Assembly (NCBI RefSeq): GCF_943734655.1
Contig: NC_071355.1
Coordinates: 242,753,183-242,817,182 of the forward strand
DNA: 64,000 nt
Source: Sabethes cyaneus
Taxonomy: Eukaryota > Arthropoda > Insecta > Diptera > Culicidae
Reading direction: 5' to 3'
Each line of letters starts with the position of its first letter. The stretch's first letter is position 1. Shown piece by piece: positions 1 through 10,599 of this stretch. The notes beneath the pieces are model-generated. The model saw only the letters and a list, made by a program, of their open reading frames with translations, was not told where the DNA came from and made no database searches. A program made the position numbers and the translations under genes.

Positions 1-63
1 CTTCACGTTATCGAGAATAAAATATTTAAAATGAGGCAATCAAAATGACCACAATTTTCCTTT

Positions 64-1152
64 GCCACCCGGACAGCACAAGGAGGCCGGACCATGGATT
101 TAATTATGGTAATGACTAATGCCGGATTTTTTGGTGTGCTTTCAGCGTATAATGACATGGCAGGAGTATTTATTTTCACTTTTTGGGTGCGCAGAATTAG
201 GAGCAAACATGCGCAGAATTAGGACAGGGTGGCAACTGAATACGAAAAACCAAATTCCCTGATTTTTCCAGGTGTTTAATCAAATTCTAGATTTCATATT
301 GCGATATAATTTTAACTGAAAATGTGTTTCGATCATTGATATTTGAATTGTTTATCAATCTACGAGGTATTGAGAAAAATTTCCCTACCTACTCTATTTC
401 CCTAGGCGAATTCTTCAATCACTTTCTCTTATTCTGCCGACCAGCAAATTACTCTCCTACTGTGGGTTCTTCATCTGTCCTTTTTCCCGCGCAAGTTTAT
501 TTGCAAACTCAGGCGCAAGCGGAGTTTTAGTGCCCATTACGGCTAGCTCTCGAACCCGCCGTGGTGCTTTTCCTGCCAGCCACGCGGAAATGTTCGTATG
601 TTTAATTTTCGTTCTTCGAGCCATAAGCCATGCAAAAATGCAGTTTGAGCTAATTTTTAATTTCGCTTGCCTCGTAGAATAATGCTCTTTGCAAAACACT
701 GAGCTAATTATCGATAACCCAATCTATCGCTTGTCTGCCGTACTTCTTTATCTATTTCTAAGTGTTCTTGACTACTCAATGAATCGATCATTGGGGTTGT
801 TTGAAAAATTCCCTGATTCTTTTAAGAATTCCCTGATTATTCCAGGTTTTTCCAGGTAATTTCAAATTCCCTGACAATTCCAGGTTTTCCTAGTTTTTCC
901 AGGTAGTTGCCACCCTGTAGGAACATGGGCAAGAAAGTGCGCAGAATTAGGCACCGTGGATAAGTTTACAAAACGAAAAATATACTCAATTGTTGGTCGA
1001 CTTATAATTCCCATATTTTTTACCAGATATTATAGACCGTAGCACTACATGTTTCTGCTATCCACGTTGTTAATTTAAATCTAGAATACTTAGAATAGCG
1101 GAGGAATCATAAAAATGTCTTAACTGCGCAGAATATGGTACGTTCACGGTAC
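64..1152 (+). repeat. Dispersed repeat with GCGCAGAATTAGG motifs, split by an insertion
   Basis: Bases 64-224 and 918-1152 align with one uninterrupted copy at 23450-23806. Both copies share the stretch from GGACAGCACAAG through GTGTGCTTTCAGCG, then repeated GCGCAGAATTAGG motifs, and end at GAATATGGTACGTTCACGGT. The 693 bases between the two halves are a separate TIR element. I see no coding potential. A shorter trace of the family lies near 46687-46720. Family name unknown. Confidence 0.75.
225..917. mobile_element. TIR element, CAGGGTGGCAACT ends, 5-bp TSD
   Basis: The ends are a 13-bp perfect terminal inverted repeat, CAGGGTGGCAACT and AGTTGCCACCCTG. It is flanked by the duplication TAGGA (220-224 and 918-922). 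The homologous sequence at 23450-23806 has no insertion here, which gives a direct empty site. Near both ends are repeated TTCCCTGATTTTTCCAGG-like words, probably terminal binding motifs. It has no transposase frame, so it is non-autonomous. I cannot assign a superfamily. Confidence 0.8.
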
Positions 1153-3448
1153 TTCCCTAAAAGCTGGACCAAGTTGATGTCCTGAAAGTTAACTATTTAG
1201 TAAAAATATGAACCTATCTTTCCCTTTCGATCGATTTTATCATTTGAACATTGAGCTTAGACAAATTTGATGTCCTAAAAGTAAATCGTTAAAGAAAAGA
1301 GCGCAACCATCACTTCCCTTCAACCGATTTCATTGATATAGTGTAAGCATATCAGTTAAAGGACAATAATACTTTAAATCAATTTGTCATAATAAATGGC
1401 GCTTTCAACTATGTGTGAAGAATTGATTAAGTAGCATTGAAGTACTACTAATATAATGTATATAGTGGACACTATCACTTATTGTTCTTACAAAATAAAA
1501 ATGAGCATTTACCTTATTTAAGGCGACCTAAATGCTTATTGGTTACCTTGGCGGTCAGTCGTCCCTGATGCCTGATAATATGAAAATATTTAAAGTTATT
1601 AACGGCCTCGTCTAACTTAGACCTAGCCAAAAGATTAAAACTTAATTATGCCACCAACTTTTTTTCTATTTCGAATTATTTGACGAAGATAACAGTAAAG
1701 TGGAACTTTGAAACCTTGCACCTAACAAGCTTAGCTAATTCTACCGTTTTGGAGTCTTCTTGGGTCCTTGTGTGAAGCGGACAGGAATTGACTGATATAT
1801 GTTGTCTGCCTACCTCGTTGAGGACTTTTATTACTGCCAACTAGCTAAGAACATTGCTCCCCTGTAACCTAACAAAGCAGTTATTCCCTTCTGGTGCTAT
1901 AGAAAAGCCAATCTTTCTCGTACATTCGCGCCTCTTTAGATACACAATTCTATTTACTAACTGCAAACATTAGGCAGTTACTTATGAGGTGACGTTTCTT
2001 CATAACACATTCCCCAGCAAATGCTGCGCTATTGAAGGAATCTTTTGACGTGTACAAAATAGGAACGCTAATCCGGTGCAGTTTACAACACTCCGCGGAA
2101 AACACTCCAAACCCGGCACAGATAAATTACCATAACATGCAAATTGCTCTCTCGTTATAGACAGCAACGCGCGACGCTTGCAGGGCTGCAGCTGCAGCAC
2201 CGCAATCAGCCATTTATAATGAATCTTAATTGCATTGTCAATAGATGTCAGCTCGGGATGAAGGTGGTTCTTTCTAGCACAGTTACTTCGGCTTCGGCTG
2301 TTTTCAGCTTGCTTTCACGGCTCCGTGAGCCTTTATGAGTGTTGTATTTTTTCTTCCTTCTTTACTATCTCTGTCTGTGATTACGCAGGAATAAATTAAA
2401 TTCCCTTTTTTCTAGTTGCAGTCTCTACTTGATGAATATACCGCTAAACGCATGCACCTTGAGGTGCCAGAAGGGAAAAGTTCATTCATTCGCTTCACGT
2501 AGGTAAAGGTACCTATGAAGCAAACTGCCAGACTGTTAGGCGACGACTTCCTTCCTGACGACCGAAGTGCATGAAGTACGGACGTGTTACTTGCTAATTT
2601 ATTATTTGTTTATTCGCTGTTTGGTAATGGTAAATTATATTCGACAATTGAAGTACCTGCAGCAGAAAAAGTTTTTCATCGTACGATGTCTGTACGTGGT
2701 ATGTGGTTTCGAATAAGGTGTCTGGAATCTTGGAGCCGTGTACTAAAACGGGAGCTCATACCATTTTTTGAGCTATACCTACGCAGTTAAACTCTGCAAA
2801 TAAAGAGCTGATGATGTTTAGCAGTGTTTAGCTATTGTTGGAAATGTCGGCGGCCAAGGTAATTTTATGTTATTACCAAGGTTAATTTGTTGCTATAATT
2901 AAAGGTCACGCGAAGAGATTGGAGCACCAGTCTACTTACCTATGTGTTGTAGACGCGATTTACTGGCGCTGTATTGTATCAACCGTATTCGCAAACTCAC
3001 ACTGCACCTGCTAGATTTAAACCTGCCGACCGGTTGGCAATTTGGTAGGTGGAGGTTGACGAGCTAAGGCCAAGTTAAACAGGGGTAATTTGTGGCCAAT
3101 GGAAAAGGACACGCATAGTACCTGCCTAATATGTTGATTAAATAGGCATTGCAAGGAACTCAACTGTTTGTTTGAAATTAAAACGATTCGGAAGTCGTAG
3201 CACGGCTACACACGCTATCAATTTCAATAGAGCAGCAGATTATAGTTTATGTTTGCGGAAATTTATAAACTGCTGTAACCTACTAGGCGCCGAAAAAAAG
3301 TTTTTTAATTTTATACACAATTAAGCGAAAATTACACATTTGAACCGGTTAGCTGCAACACATTTTTCTTTTATTCGTGTTCGCTTTATGTTAGCCAGTT
3401 AAACAGTTTGCTAAATCCCAAACTTGTTTACGTTTGCTGTTTTATATG
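1153..3448. other. Mostly unannotated AT-rich sequence
   Basis: No supported gene. Around 1505-1545 there is a short fragment (GACCTAAATGCTTATTGGTTACC) related to the end of the MITE at 62006-62319. The upstream exon(s) of the ankyrin gene may be here or outside the window; I could not identify one. Confidence 0.5.
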
Positions 3449-3449
3449 A

Positions 3450-3718
3450 TACTAGCTGACCCGACAAACTTCGTATTGCCACAAATTAACCTGTGTTGTA
3501 CATAAATCATGAATCTCGGATGATCTTTGTCACAATCTCGAGTTTTGCAAGCCCCCCAGTGGGCGGCTCTTCTGACGGCGGGTCACCGGCAACACTCGCG
3601 ACCGTCTCGTCCTGAATGATCTAGTGTTACTATAGATAGTTTTTGTGGTCTTGTATTGACTAATGTTTTATGGAAGAGTCTCGAATTTCTCGAGTTCGAT
3701 TAGTTTTTGAGTTTCGCA
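3450..3718 (-). mobile_element. Truncated Helitron 3' end
   Basis: The + strand begins CTAGCTGACCCGACAAACTT, nearly identical to the left end of the complete element at 49554-51771, and matches it up to GAGTTTCGCAA before diverging. On the minus strand this is the CTAG 3' end, preceded on + by an A as expected for A|T insertion. The internal ~140-bp array and the 5' end are missing. It stops about 68 bp before the ankyrin exon. Confidence 0.7.
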
Positions 3719-3786
3719 ATTGAGTTTCCTTATCATTTTAGACGTTATTTCAACTCTTTTTCTATGTTGTGTTCTTTATTTTACAG

Positions 3787-3897
3787 AAGGAAACCCTATC
3801 AGATGTACAGCTACACTTGGCTGCATTACGCGGAGACGAAATGTTGTTGAAACGAGTGCTGGACAGTGGCAAAGTGCACGTGGATTGCCGGGACGAG
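3787..3897 (+). CDS. Internal exon of an ankyrin-repeat protein, ANKRD29-like
   Basis: This is a 111-nt exon (37 codons, phase 0 at both ends). A pyrimidine-rich tract and TTTTACAG precede it and GAG|GTGAGT follows it, so both splice sites are canonical. The peptide starts KETLSDVQLHLAALRGDEML, continues LLKRVLDSGKVHVDCRDE, and has the ankyrin signature xLHxAAxxG..xxLLxxLL. The spacing KET...A.RG...LLK..L.SG.V.VDCRD resembles the N-terminal first repeat of animal ANKRD29, an ankyrin-repeat protein of unclear function. The rest of the repeat (usually GxTPL...) must be in a later exon, which I did not find. The surrounding frame is open but the codons outside the splice sites do not continue the homology. 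The exon call is strong. The ANKRD29 assignment comes from memory and is moderate; another ankyrin protein is possible. Confidence 0.8.
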
Positions 3898-6157
3898 GTG
3901 AGTGCCAAAAAAATGCTTCTACTTTGTAGGTAGTTCAGTATTCTATTTACGAATCAAATTACCCTCCGGTGGGGTCCAAATTCGTACATTCGAATCCGAG
4001 TGGGAGTGCTGTGGACTCGACGGAAAGCATATAATCAATTTGAAGCTACGCCCTGCTGGCGGTAGGATTAGCGCAAATTAATTACCGTGTTTTTTTCGTT
4101 ATTGCATTTTGTAACAGTCCCTACTGTGTGTGTAAGTATCAATGAAGTTGTTAAATCCACGGGAGAGGTTGTTAATTTGTTTTTGCTATCGAAATGTTTT
4201 GAAACTTTCAGTTTGATGTGATAATTCAGTGCGGCATAGTGCACAAAACAGTTTATTTTCACCGGTATTCTGATATGTTGGATTTGGCACCTGAATGGCT
4301 AAGCCGGTAACCACGAACAACCTCGGTTGCCTCTGTTGTTTTGTTACACATTTCATCCTAAACTAGGATAGGCAGCACAAAAAACATTTATAATCATTCG
4401 AAGCATGACCAGGTTTTCCGGCGGCGCTGGTTTTCATGCGTTGCTAAGGTAACGCGGGCGGCTTTGGCAATGCGGTGGAAAACCCCAGCGAATTTGGACA
4501 ATTCTTGACGGACGATTTGGCCCGTAAATGTCGATTTAATAAAGGTGGTATACGTTAGTATTATTGGTATGGCTTCCTAATGAAGCATTGTCGTTTTCAC
4601 GGTACGCAGGTTTGCATCATCATCACACATTTTTTTCCCACGGCGGCGGCGAAGGTTCACTGCACTGCACTGCGCCAACTGCAGCCTGTGCCTGTGACAT
4701 TGTTTCAATATTTTCCTGTCGGTGTGGAAACTGAACGGATTAACTGGAATGACGCAACAAATCGTGTGGCATATCCAATAGAGCCTAATAGAATGGTTTC
4801 GAGCTCAGTCGGTAGATAAATTGTGTGCGACAGGGCAGGACCTTTGCTGGTACACGAGCTGCAGGAGGAATCACTTCATATGCTGCCGCTATTGTACGCG
4901 TTGTTGCCGGGGTTGTGTTGTTGATTGCAGAAGGGAAGTAGGATGTTGATAATTAGATTAATTTTTAAAATTTCAATACAAACATTCCATCCAGTCGGTA
5001 GGTATCATACTAACGAGGTATACAAATATTTCAGTTCATAATATGTTGTTCAGCTCCCAGTGGGTACAAATTGAGTCTCCGCTTCGCGCTTTGAGTGGCC
5101 TGCTGGATTCGTTCACGCGCGGTTTGAAAAATTCCCGGGATGTATGCAACAGTTTTCGTGCGGCTAGCAGCCGGCAGCAGCAACAGCAGCTTTTCGTGCA
5201 GTGTGACGTACGACGTGTGGACGCCGGAGTGTGCAGTCTGAAGTAAAATGTTGGCGGGTCGAGCAGTTTGCGTTGTCTAGCAGAGCTGGTTGTATTCAGG
5301 ATGCATGCTCGGTTTGTTTCAATGCTGGTCTGGCTGGGACGGTTGAATGCATATAGGTGGGTGGATGGGTGGCTGGTTGGTTGGTTGCAAAGCATATAAT
5401 TGGGCAATGAAAACTTTATGCATGAGGTCATAGTTTCATCGGTCGTCTAGGTTTTGTTGCACTTGGAGATTAAATCTTCTGTTTAGATAGGATAATCCGG
5501 TTTGATTTGTAAAATGTGTGTCATGACATGAAACATGAGATAATTAGTATTATCTACTTAGGTTCTGAATTTCATATAACGTTCAACTGGTGAGCGTTTT
5601 AGTAATTTGAAAGACCGGAATTCTTATAGAGGGTTTCGTTCATAAAATTTGAACTGTTAGTCAGTTTGAAAAATTACAAGAGATCGAAGTAGACTGTGTC
5701 GGCGAACGCACATAAAAATATGTTCGAGTTAAGAACTTTTCCCTGTTCGTGCATTATTCCGGAATATTGAAGATTATTCCATGTAATTGTTTATTGTTTA
5801 TTGTTTAAAGAACAGGAGTGTAAATATTCGTGGTGTCCAATATTGGTGAAGAATGAAAGTTGAGTGGTGGAATTTGGTGGATTTTGACAATTGGTAAATT
5901 GTGAACAGCATGTGCGTTTTTCCATACGTTTTACAAACACAAGTGCAGCGGAATGAAAGATTTTGAATGCTAATAATTCAGCCAATTTTAGCCAATTCAC
6001 GTTAGCTTTCAGTTAATCATGTTCGTGTATTTTCAACAAAAAACTCGTGCCTCTGTTGCCACTTAACAGATAGATGAGGGCATAGAAACCATCGTTTATA
6101 TTACTTTCTGTGGCAAACCGTATTTACAGCTATCAAGCGGTACTTACTACGACCGCC
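3898..6157. other. Intron-like unique sequence
   Basis: It follows the ankyrin exon donor. It has CAG-rich and moderately GC-rich patches around 5040-5440, which leave open frames on both strands but show no recognisable domain or splice-bounded exon. An A-box-like word (TGGCTAAGCCGG, near 4295) has no matching tRNA fold. Confidence 0.5.
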
Positions 6158-6169
6158 TTATCGTGAGCT

Positions 6170-6751
6170 CCACAGTATCTCACTGCTGTCTGACTCGACC
6201 GCCATGATTGACTGAAGTTTTTGGAGCGTCTTAGTAGAATACGAAACCTGGAAATTAAATAAAAAAAACCTTACCCAATTTAATTCTACTCTGTATATTT
6301 TATTCTTGACAGATACATACGTATTTCGCCTACGACTTGCAGGCTTCCTCGGTGCCTGTTTTCGAACTAAATTAGCCAAAGCAATTTTACAGTTTTTATA
6401 TAGGACCTTAAGGACATAGATCACGTACTATGTGTGGGTATACAAAATTAGTGTAGATAAACGGATGCAATGTGTCAGTTGATGCTTAAGACTACCTGTG
6501 TAGGTAAACAAAGTTGGTGTAGGTGAACTAATTCTATTGTAAACTAAATTCTATTGGTAAACTAATTCTATTACAAGAATCTGATATCTAAAAATTATTT
6601 AAATTAAGGAAAACCTGAAAAAGCCTAATGAGATTATGTGAATAATGTGAATCCAGGATCTGTGAAAGGAGAGAGAGCGAAGTTCTTTAACCAGAAGTTG
6701 TTTCGTCTGAGGGTGTCTCTGTATGTCTGCGTTTTGGCACATTAATCGTAC
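6170..6751 (-). mobile_element. Inverted 3' tail of a Penelope-like element
   Basis: Reading on the minus strand, it starts with the last codons of a Penelope-like protein ending TPSDETTSG and a stop (6687). It runs through a 3' untranslated tail, and bases 6652-6745 are the reverse complement of 8315-8405. It then reaches a conserved terminal region (6300-6360) containing a hammerhead-like fold. A splice-acceptor-like TTTAATTTCCAG lies further down, near 6240-6255, matching the intron known in Penelope terminal repeats. It faces the body of the element at 6780-8405, an arrangement reported for Penelope-like elements. The boundary at 6170 is approximate. Confidence 0.65.
6308..6356 (-). ncRNA. 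Hammerhead-ribozyme-like motif (degenerate)
   Basis: On the minus strand, helix I pairs GGCA (6356-6353) with TGTC (6311-6308). The core is CCGAGGA (6352-6346), against the consensus CUGANGA. Helix II pairs GCCT (6344-6341) with AGGC (6331-6328), with one unpaired A before it. GAAA is at 6327-6324. Helix III pairs ATAC with GTAT around a GTAT loop, and C17 (6312) marks the cleavage position. Type I hammerheads are established in Penelope-like terminal repeats. The U4-to-C change and the extra A suggest it is inactive or weak. Folded by eye only. Confidence 0.5.
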
Positions 6752-6779
6752 GTATACGTATCGTACACATTAATCGTAC

Positions 6780-8405
6780 AATTAAAGAATCCCAACCAGC
6801 GCTAGAAGACTGCATCGGAAAACTACGGACATAAAACCCTACATTACCAAGAATTAAAGGACAGCCCAAAATACACAAACCAGGAACGGAAATCCGGGAA
6901 ATAATCACGGCAAACGGATGACCCACGGAAAAGATTGCCAAATGGTTGGTAACCGAGTTACATAAAATGCCAATAAAATTCCCGAGCCGTTCTGTCAGCA
7001 GCAGACAAGAATTCGCCGAGCACCTAAAAACATCGGGAGAACTAGCAGAAGACGACATCATGGTCTCTTTCGATGTTATGGCCTTATTCCCAAGCGTCCC
7101 CGTGAAAGAATCGATAAGCCTCTTGGAAGACTGGCTATTGAAACAACATGAGGACAACGCATGGAGAAAAAAGGTGGTAGGTTATTTAAAGCTGACACAT
7201 TTGTGTATGGAGGAGAACTACTTCACATTCAGAAACAACTATTACAAATAATTGAAAGGTGCACCGATGGGCTATCCATTATCACCGTTCCTGTGTGAGC
7301 TGTTCATGGCTAACATTGAAAGCAAGCTGAAACAAAGCCAGGTACTCCCAAAAAGATGGTGGCGATACGTCGACAACATTTTTAGCATAATCAAAAAGGG
7401 ATAACTGGAAACCATCCAAGCAGCCATGAATAGCACACACAAGAACATACACTTCACATATGAAATAGAAAAGGACGGAAAACTTCCTTTCTTGGATATC
7501 ATTGTAATCAGACAAATTGAAAGCACAGAAACAGAAATTGAAATTGAAATTTACAGGAAACCAACGAACACCAAACGAGTTATGCCTAGCTCATCTAACC
7601 ACTCCCACCAACACAAAATGGTAGCCTTCCATCACATGATACATAGGATGGAAAAATTACCGTTAAGGGAGTCAGGGAAACAAAAAGAATTGACACACAT
7701 TTTGGAAATTGCAAAACTGAACAGATACAAAGAAAAGACAATCCGGAACATTATTGCCAAGAAAAGAAGAGAAGCATACAAAAAATCACTCACAACACTA
7801 ACACCAATAACACCAGAACTTAAGAGAGTGGCAGTAGAATATGACGAAAATATAACTCGCCTTCTCCGTAGAAAAATGAGGAAATTTGGAATTGACCTAG
7901 TCTACACCAGTCGAAACAACCAGCTCAAAAATAAGTTGGGATCAACTAAAGACCCGATCGTAAAACATAGAAAATCCGGGATTTATGAAATCAGTTGCCC
8001 ACATTGCGAAAAAGTTTACATCGGCCAGACTAGAAGGAATCTGGAAACACGCACTAAAGAACACTTGGCAGAGGTAACAAAAGCATCAAGAGATATCGAG
8101 AAAGGTCTGACACGCCATTTTACATCAAAAGTTGCTGAGCATATCTTCAACGACAACCATCCGCTGACCATTGACAACGCAAAAGTAATAAACACCTGCT
8201 TTGTGTGGAAGATGGATGTAGCAGAGAGTTTAGAGATTTACATGAGATGCTCCTCCACTTTACTAAATAAGGACCCTGGAAACGGTTACTCTCGGCTCTT
8301 CAAATATGTGCCAAAACGCATACTTACAGAGACACCCTCAGACGAAACAACTTCTGGTTAAAGAACTTCGCTTTCTCTCCTTTCACAGATCCCGGATTCA
8401 CATTA
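6780..8405 (+). pseudogene. Penelope-like retroelement: RT and GIY-YIG endonuclease, broken
   Basis: A 5'-truncated Penelope-like element read with in-frame stops. The RT part runs from about 6790: PRIKGQPKIHKPG, MVSFDVMALFPSVP, then KGAPMGYPLSPFLCELFM (7256 on). The catalytic box reads RYVDNIFS where the family has YVDD, so an essential aspartate is lost. A stop sits where KxLKG should have Q; the sister fragment at 26273 keeps CAA. Another stop lies near 7402. The intact 3' frame, 7426-8361 (311 codons), holds a linker and a GIY-YIG nuclease: GIY at residues 185-187, YIG at 198-200, then QTRRNLETRTKEH. Penelope-like elements are the known family pairing this RT with GIY-YIG. It is not functional as it stands. 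The 3' terminal repeat is cut soon after the stop at 8361. Confidence 0.9.
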
Positions 8406-8544
8406 TTCACGGCTAATCCTTTTCAGCTATCATCTAGGAATATTTTTTGAAACGGTGGTTCTACAATTGATGAAGGGACGGTAGGGGGAAGGGGGTTATT
8501 GGTAGCTATGCTTAACAGGTAGTCGTTGTGACTTCTACCTTTTG

Positions 8545-9430
8545 GTCCAATGCTGGAAGGTGCAACACTGGGAAACACCACCTACAAGGTACTCTTCCAG
8601 ATCCTGTTGCGCTGTCACCGATAGCATAAGGAAATCTCTAGTCGGTTTTACAGGTTTCACAACTACGAACCAAATTTTTACCATCGGACGATGTGACAGA
8701 TCTTCCAGAAATGTCGGGAGTACAACGTGCCCACGCATCACATCATTATTGACTTCAAAGCAGCATGTGATATAGTTGATCGAGACCAGCTATGGCAGAT
8801 AACGCACGAATAAGGATTGTATCGAGTGATGTGTTTCGTGCGCATCTCGGGACAATCTCGAGCCCCTTCGAGAAGTGGCGATGGTTGAGACAAGGTGATG
8901 ACTTATCCTGCATGCTGTTCACTATCACGGTTGTGGGCGTGATCCAGCGAGCGGGTATTGAGACAAGAGGCATGATTTTCACGAAAGGTAGCCAATTCTT
9001 GGGCTTCATAGATTACTCTGACGGATGGCAACCGTTGGCCCTATTAGACCGGTAATTCTTGACGGACTTGAACCTGTGCCGTGGACCTATGATGTGAAGC
9101 ATACACGCGGACATACGTGCTCTTGCCGGGTTTGGACGGAAGGGCTTGGCGGATGATATTTCGCGAAGTTCAAACTGACAGCGAAAAGTTGTGGAGGCGT
9201 ATGAATCTGAGCTACAGGCACTACTTGGAGAGATTCCCATCGTACATTTTTTCGGACACGTCACAAGGAAACCGGATGACAGTGCGGCGAACACAATTCT
9301 TTCGAACAATCTCACCGGCACCAGAAACAGAGTGGCTCAACGTTTAAAATGGCTCGACAGGGTCGAAAATGATTTGTGAATTCTGAGACATCTAAGAAAT
9401 TGACGACGTGCGGTGTAAGTACGGGTTCAC
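8545..9430 (+). pseudogene. Decayed non-LTR retrotransposon (LINE) RT and C-terminus
   Basis: Reading across frameshifts gives HHIIIDFKAACDIVDRDQLW (8742 on), then LRQGDDLSCMLFTITVVGVI, RAGIETRGMIFTKG and LGFIDYSDG in place of the family's GFADD box. The C-terminal part contains VEAYESELQALLGEIPIV..FFGHVTRKPDD and KWLDRVENDL, typical of the end of RTE/Jockey-type ORF2 proteins. The RT active-site Asp pair is lost and many stops are present. The clade is not certain from these pieces. The + strand order is consistent with a single inactivated insertion. Confidence 0.75.
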
Positions 9431-9819
9431 GTACGGTTAGATTAGAGCATTACAGACTTACCATATCCCAGAGGGCTGCCTTACTGATCGAATTCAAACG
9501 GAACAACTTTCCCCGGACGCTTGGCGGAATCGACACTCGACGGAAGGGTGGTTTTTTAGCACTTCACAAGGTACTGGTAAAAACCGTGTATTCTGGTGCG
9601 ATTTTCCGGCATATTAATTTCACACTTGCACGGACGGGTATTGCGGCCCGGATTGGCGGATTTTACCCTATTGGGTTTGAATACGTTCACACGGTTTTCT
9701 TGGCACGAATCTCTTTAATTATTGGAGACATATTCGGCGGGGACTTTTCCCGGGCCACGCACACACTTCTCGATGGGATTTTCAACTCCCTTTTACTGCC
9801 ACGTGAAAACCGTATGTAG
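9376..9819 (+). other. Unassigned 147-codon open frame
   Basis: It starts inside the LINE remnant's 3' end and runs through a GC-richer block than its surroundings. The predicted peptide has hydrophobic stretches (FYPIGFEYVHTVFLARISLI) but matches no family I recognise, and there are no splice signals or coding bias I can confirm. It could be a piece of an unrelated repeat. I do not claim it is expressed. Confidence 0.15.
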
Positions 9820-10101
9820 AAACCGACTTGAAATGCGAATTTTTCGGCACGTCCGATTGCCTTGCTTGCCAGAATTCAAATAGCCTCGATTTGTTTGCTG
9901 ATCGCACGCAACTCCCCCTTACAACCAGTGATGCCAAATCTATGGATTTTCTACGGACCTACGGATCAAGTGCTCCTATCTACGGATTTTCATAAGCTTT
10001 ACGGAAAAGGTTGAAAATTTCAACCCATATTGCAAAAATCACGAGTACGCTCACGAATTGTATCTCGAATAGCATGACTTAATTTTTCGTCGTTTTTATT
10101 A

Positions 10102-10550
10102 GGCCATTGCAAATTATTTTTGAAGTTTTTGTCCCCCCGCCCTTCAAAATTGGCTCTAAAAATCGGGGGGCAAATTTTTTTTTGTTAAACTTGAGTAAAT
10201 TTTTTTTTTGTATAAAATCAATTATCTGTGGGTTTTACAGCCTAAAGAACTCGAAAAAAGAGTGTAAGGAGTGTTAACGCTTTTAGCATGAAACAAAAAT
10301 GGAAGTACAAATAATGTAGCTTCTGAAAACGGCAAACAATTTTTTTTTTCAATTTTGACTTTATTTTGGAAGGTTTTGGCATAGAAAATAACAACGTATA
10401 TATCAAAAGCAAGAATAAATACGGGTTTCACGTTTAAAGTTCAAGCAAAATTGTATTTTTTTGCGTAATTAAAAAATATCTTTGCCCCCCCCCCCTTCAG
10501 TTGTCTAGCATCGGAAGGATAAAAACTTTAAAGAAATATTTGTAATGGCC
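10102..10550. mobile_element. MITE, GGCCATTGCAAAT ends (copy 1)
   Basis: About 449 bp with ~35-bp imperfect TIRs: TTAGGCCATTGCAAATTATT at the left and, at the right, the reverse complement of TAAGGCCATTACAAATATTT. TTA sits next to both ends and may be the target duplication. The inside carries G/C runs and the words GCGTTAACACTCC and CAGACAATTGAT (in reverse), also present in the copies near 33935, 56494 and 57081. No coding capacity. Confidence 0.7.
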
Positions 10551-10599
10551 TTATTGCATTCTTCTTAACATCTGCCTTTCCGGCGGCTTTACATAGTTT

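Noticed and set aside
4285..4335. A-box-like TGGCTAAGCCGG, possible tRNA
   Set aside because: No cloverleaf or B box at the right distance.
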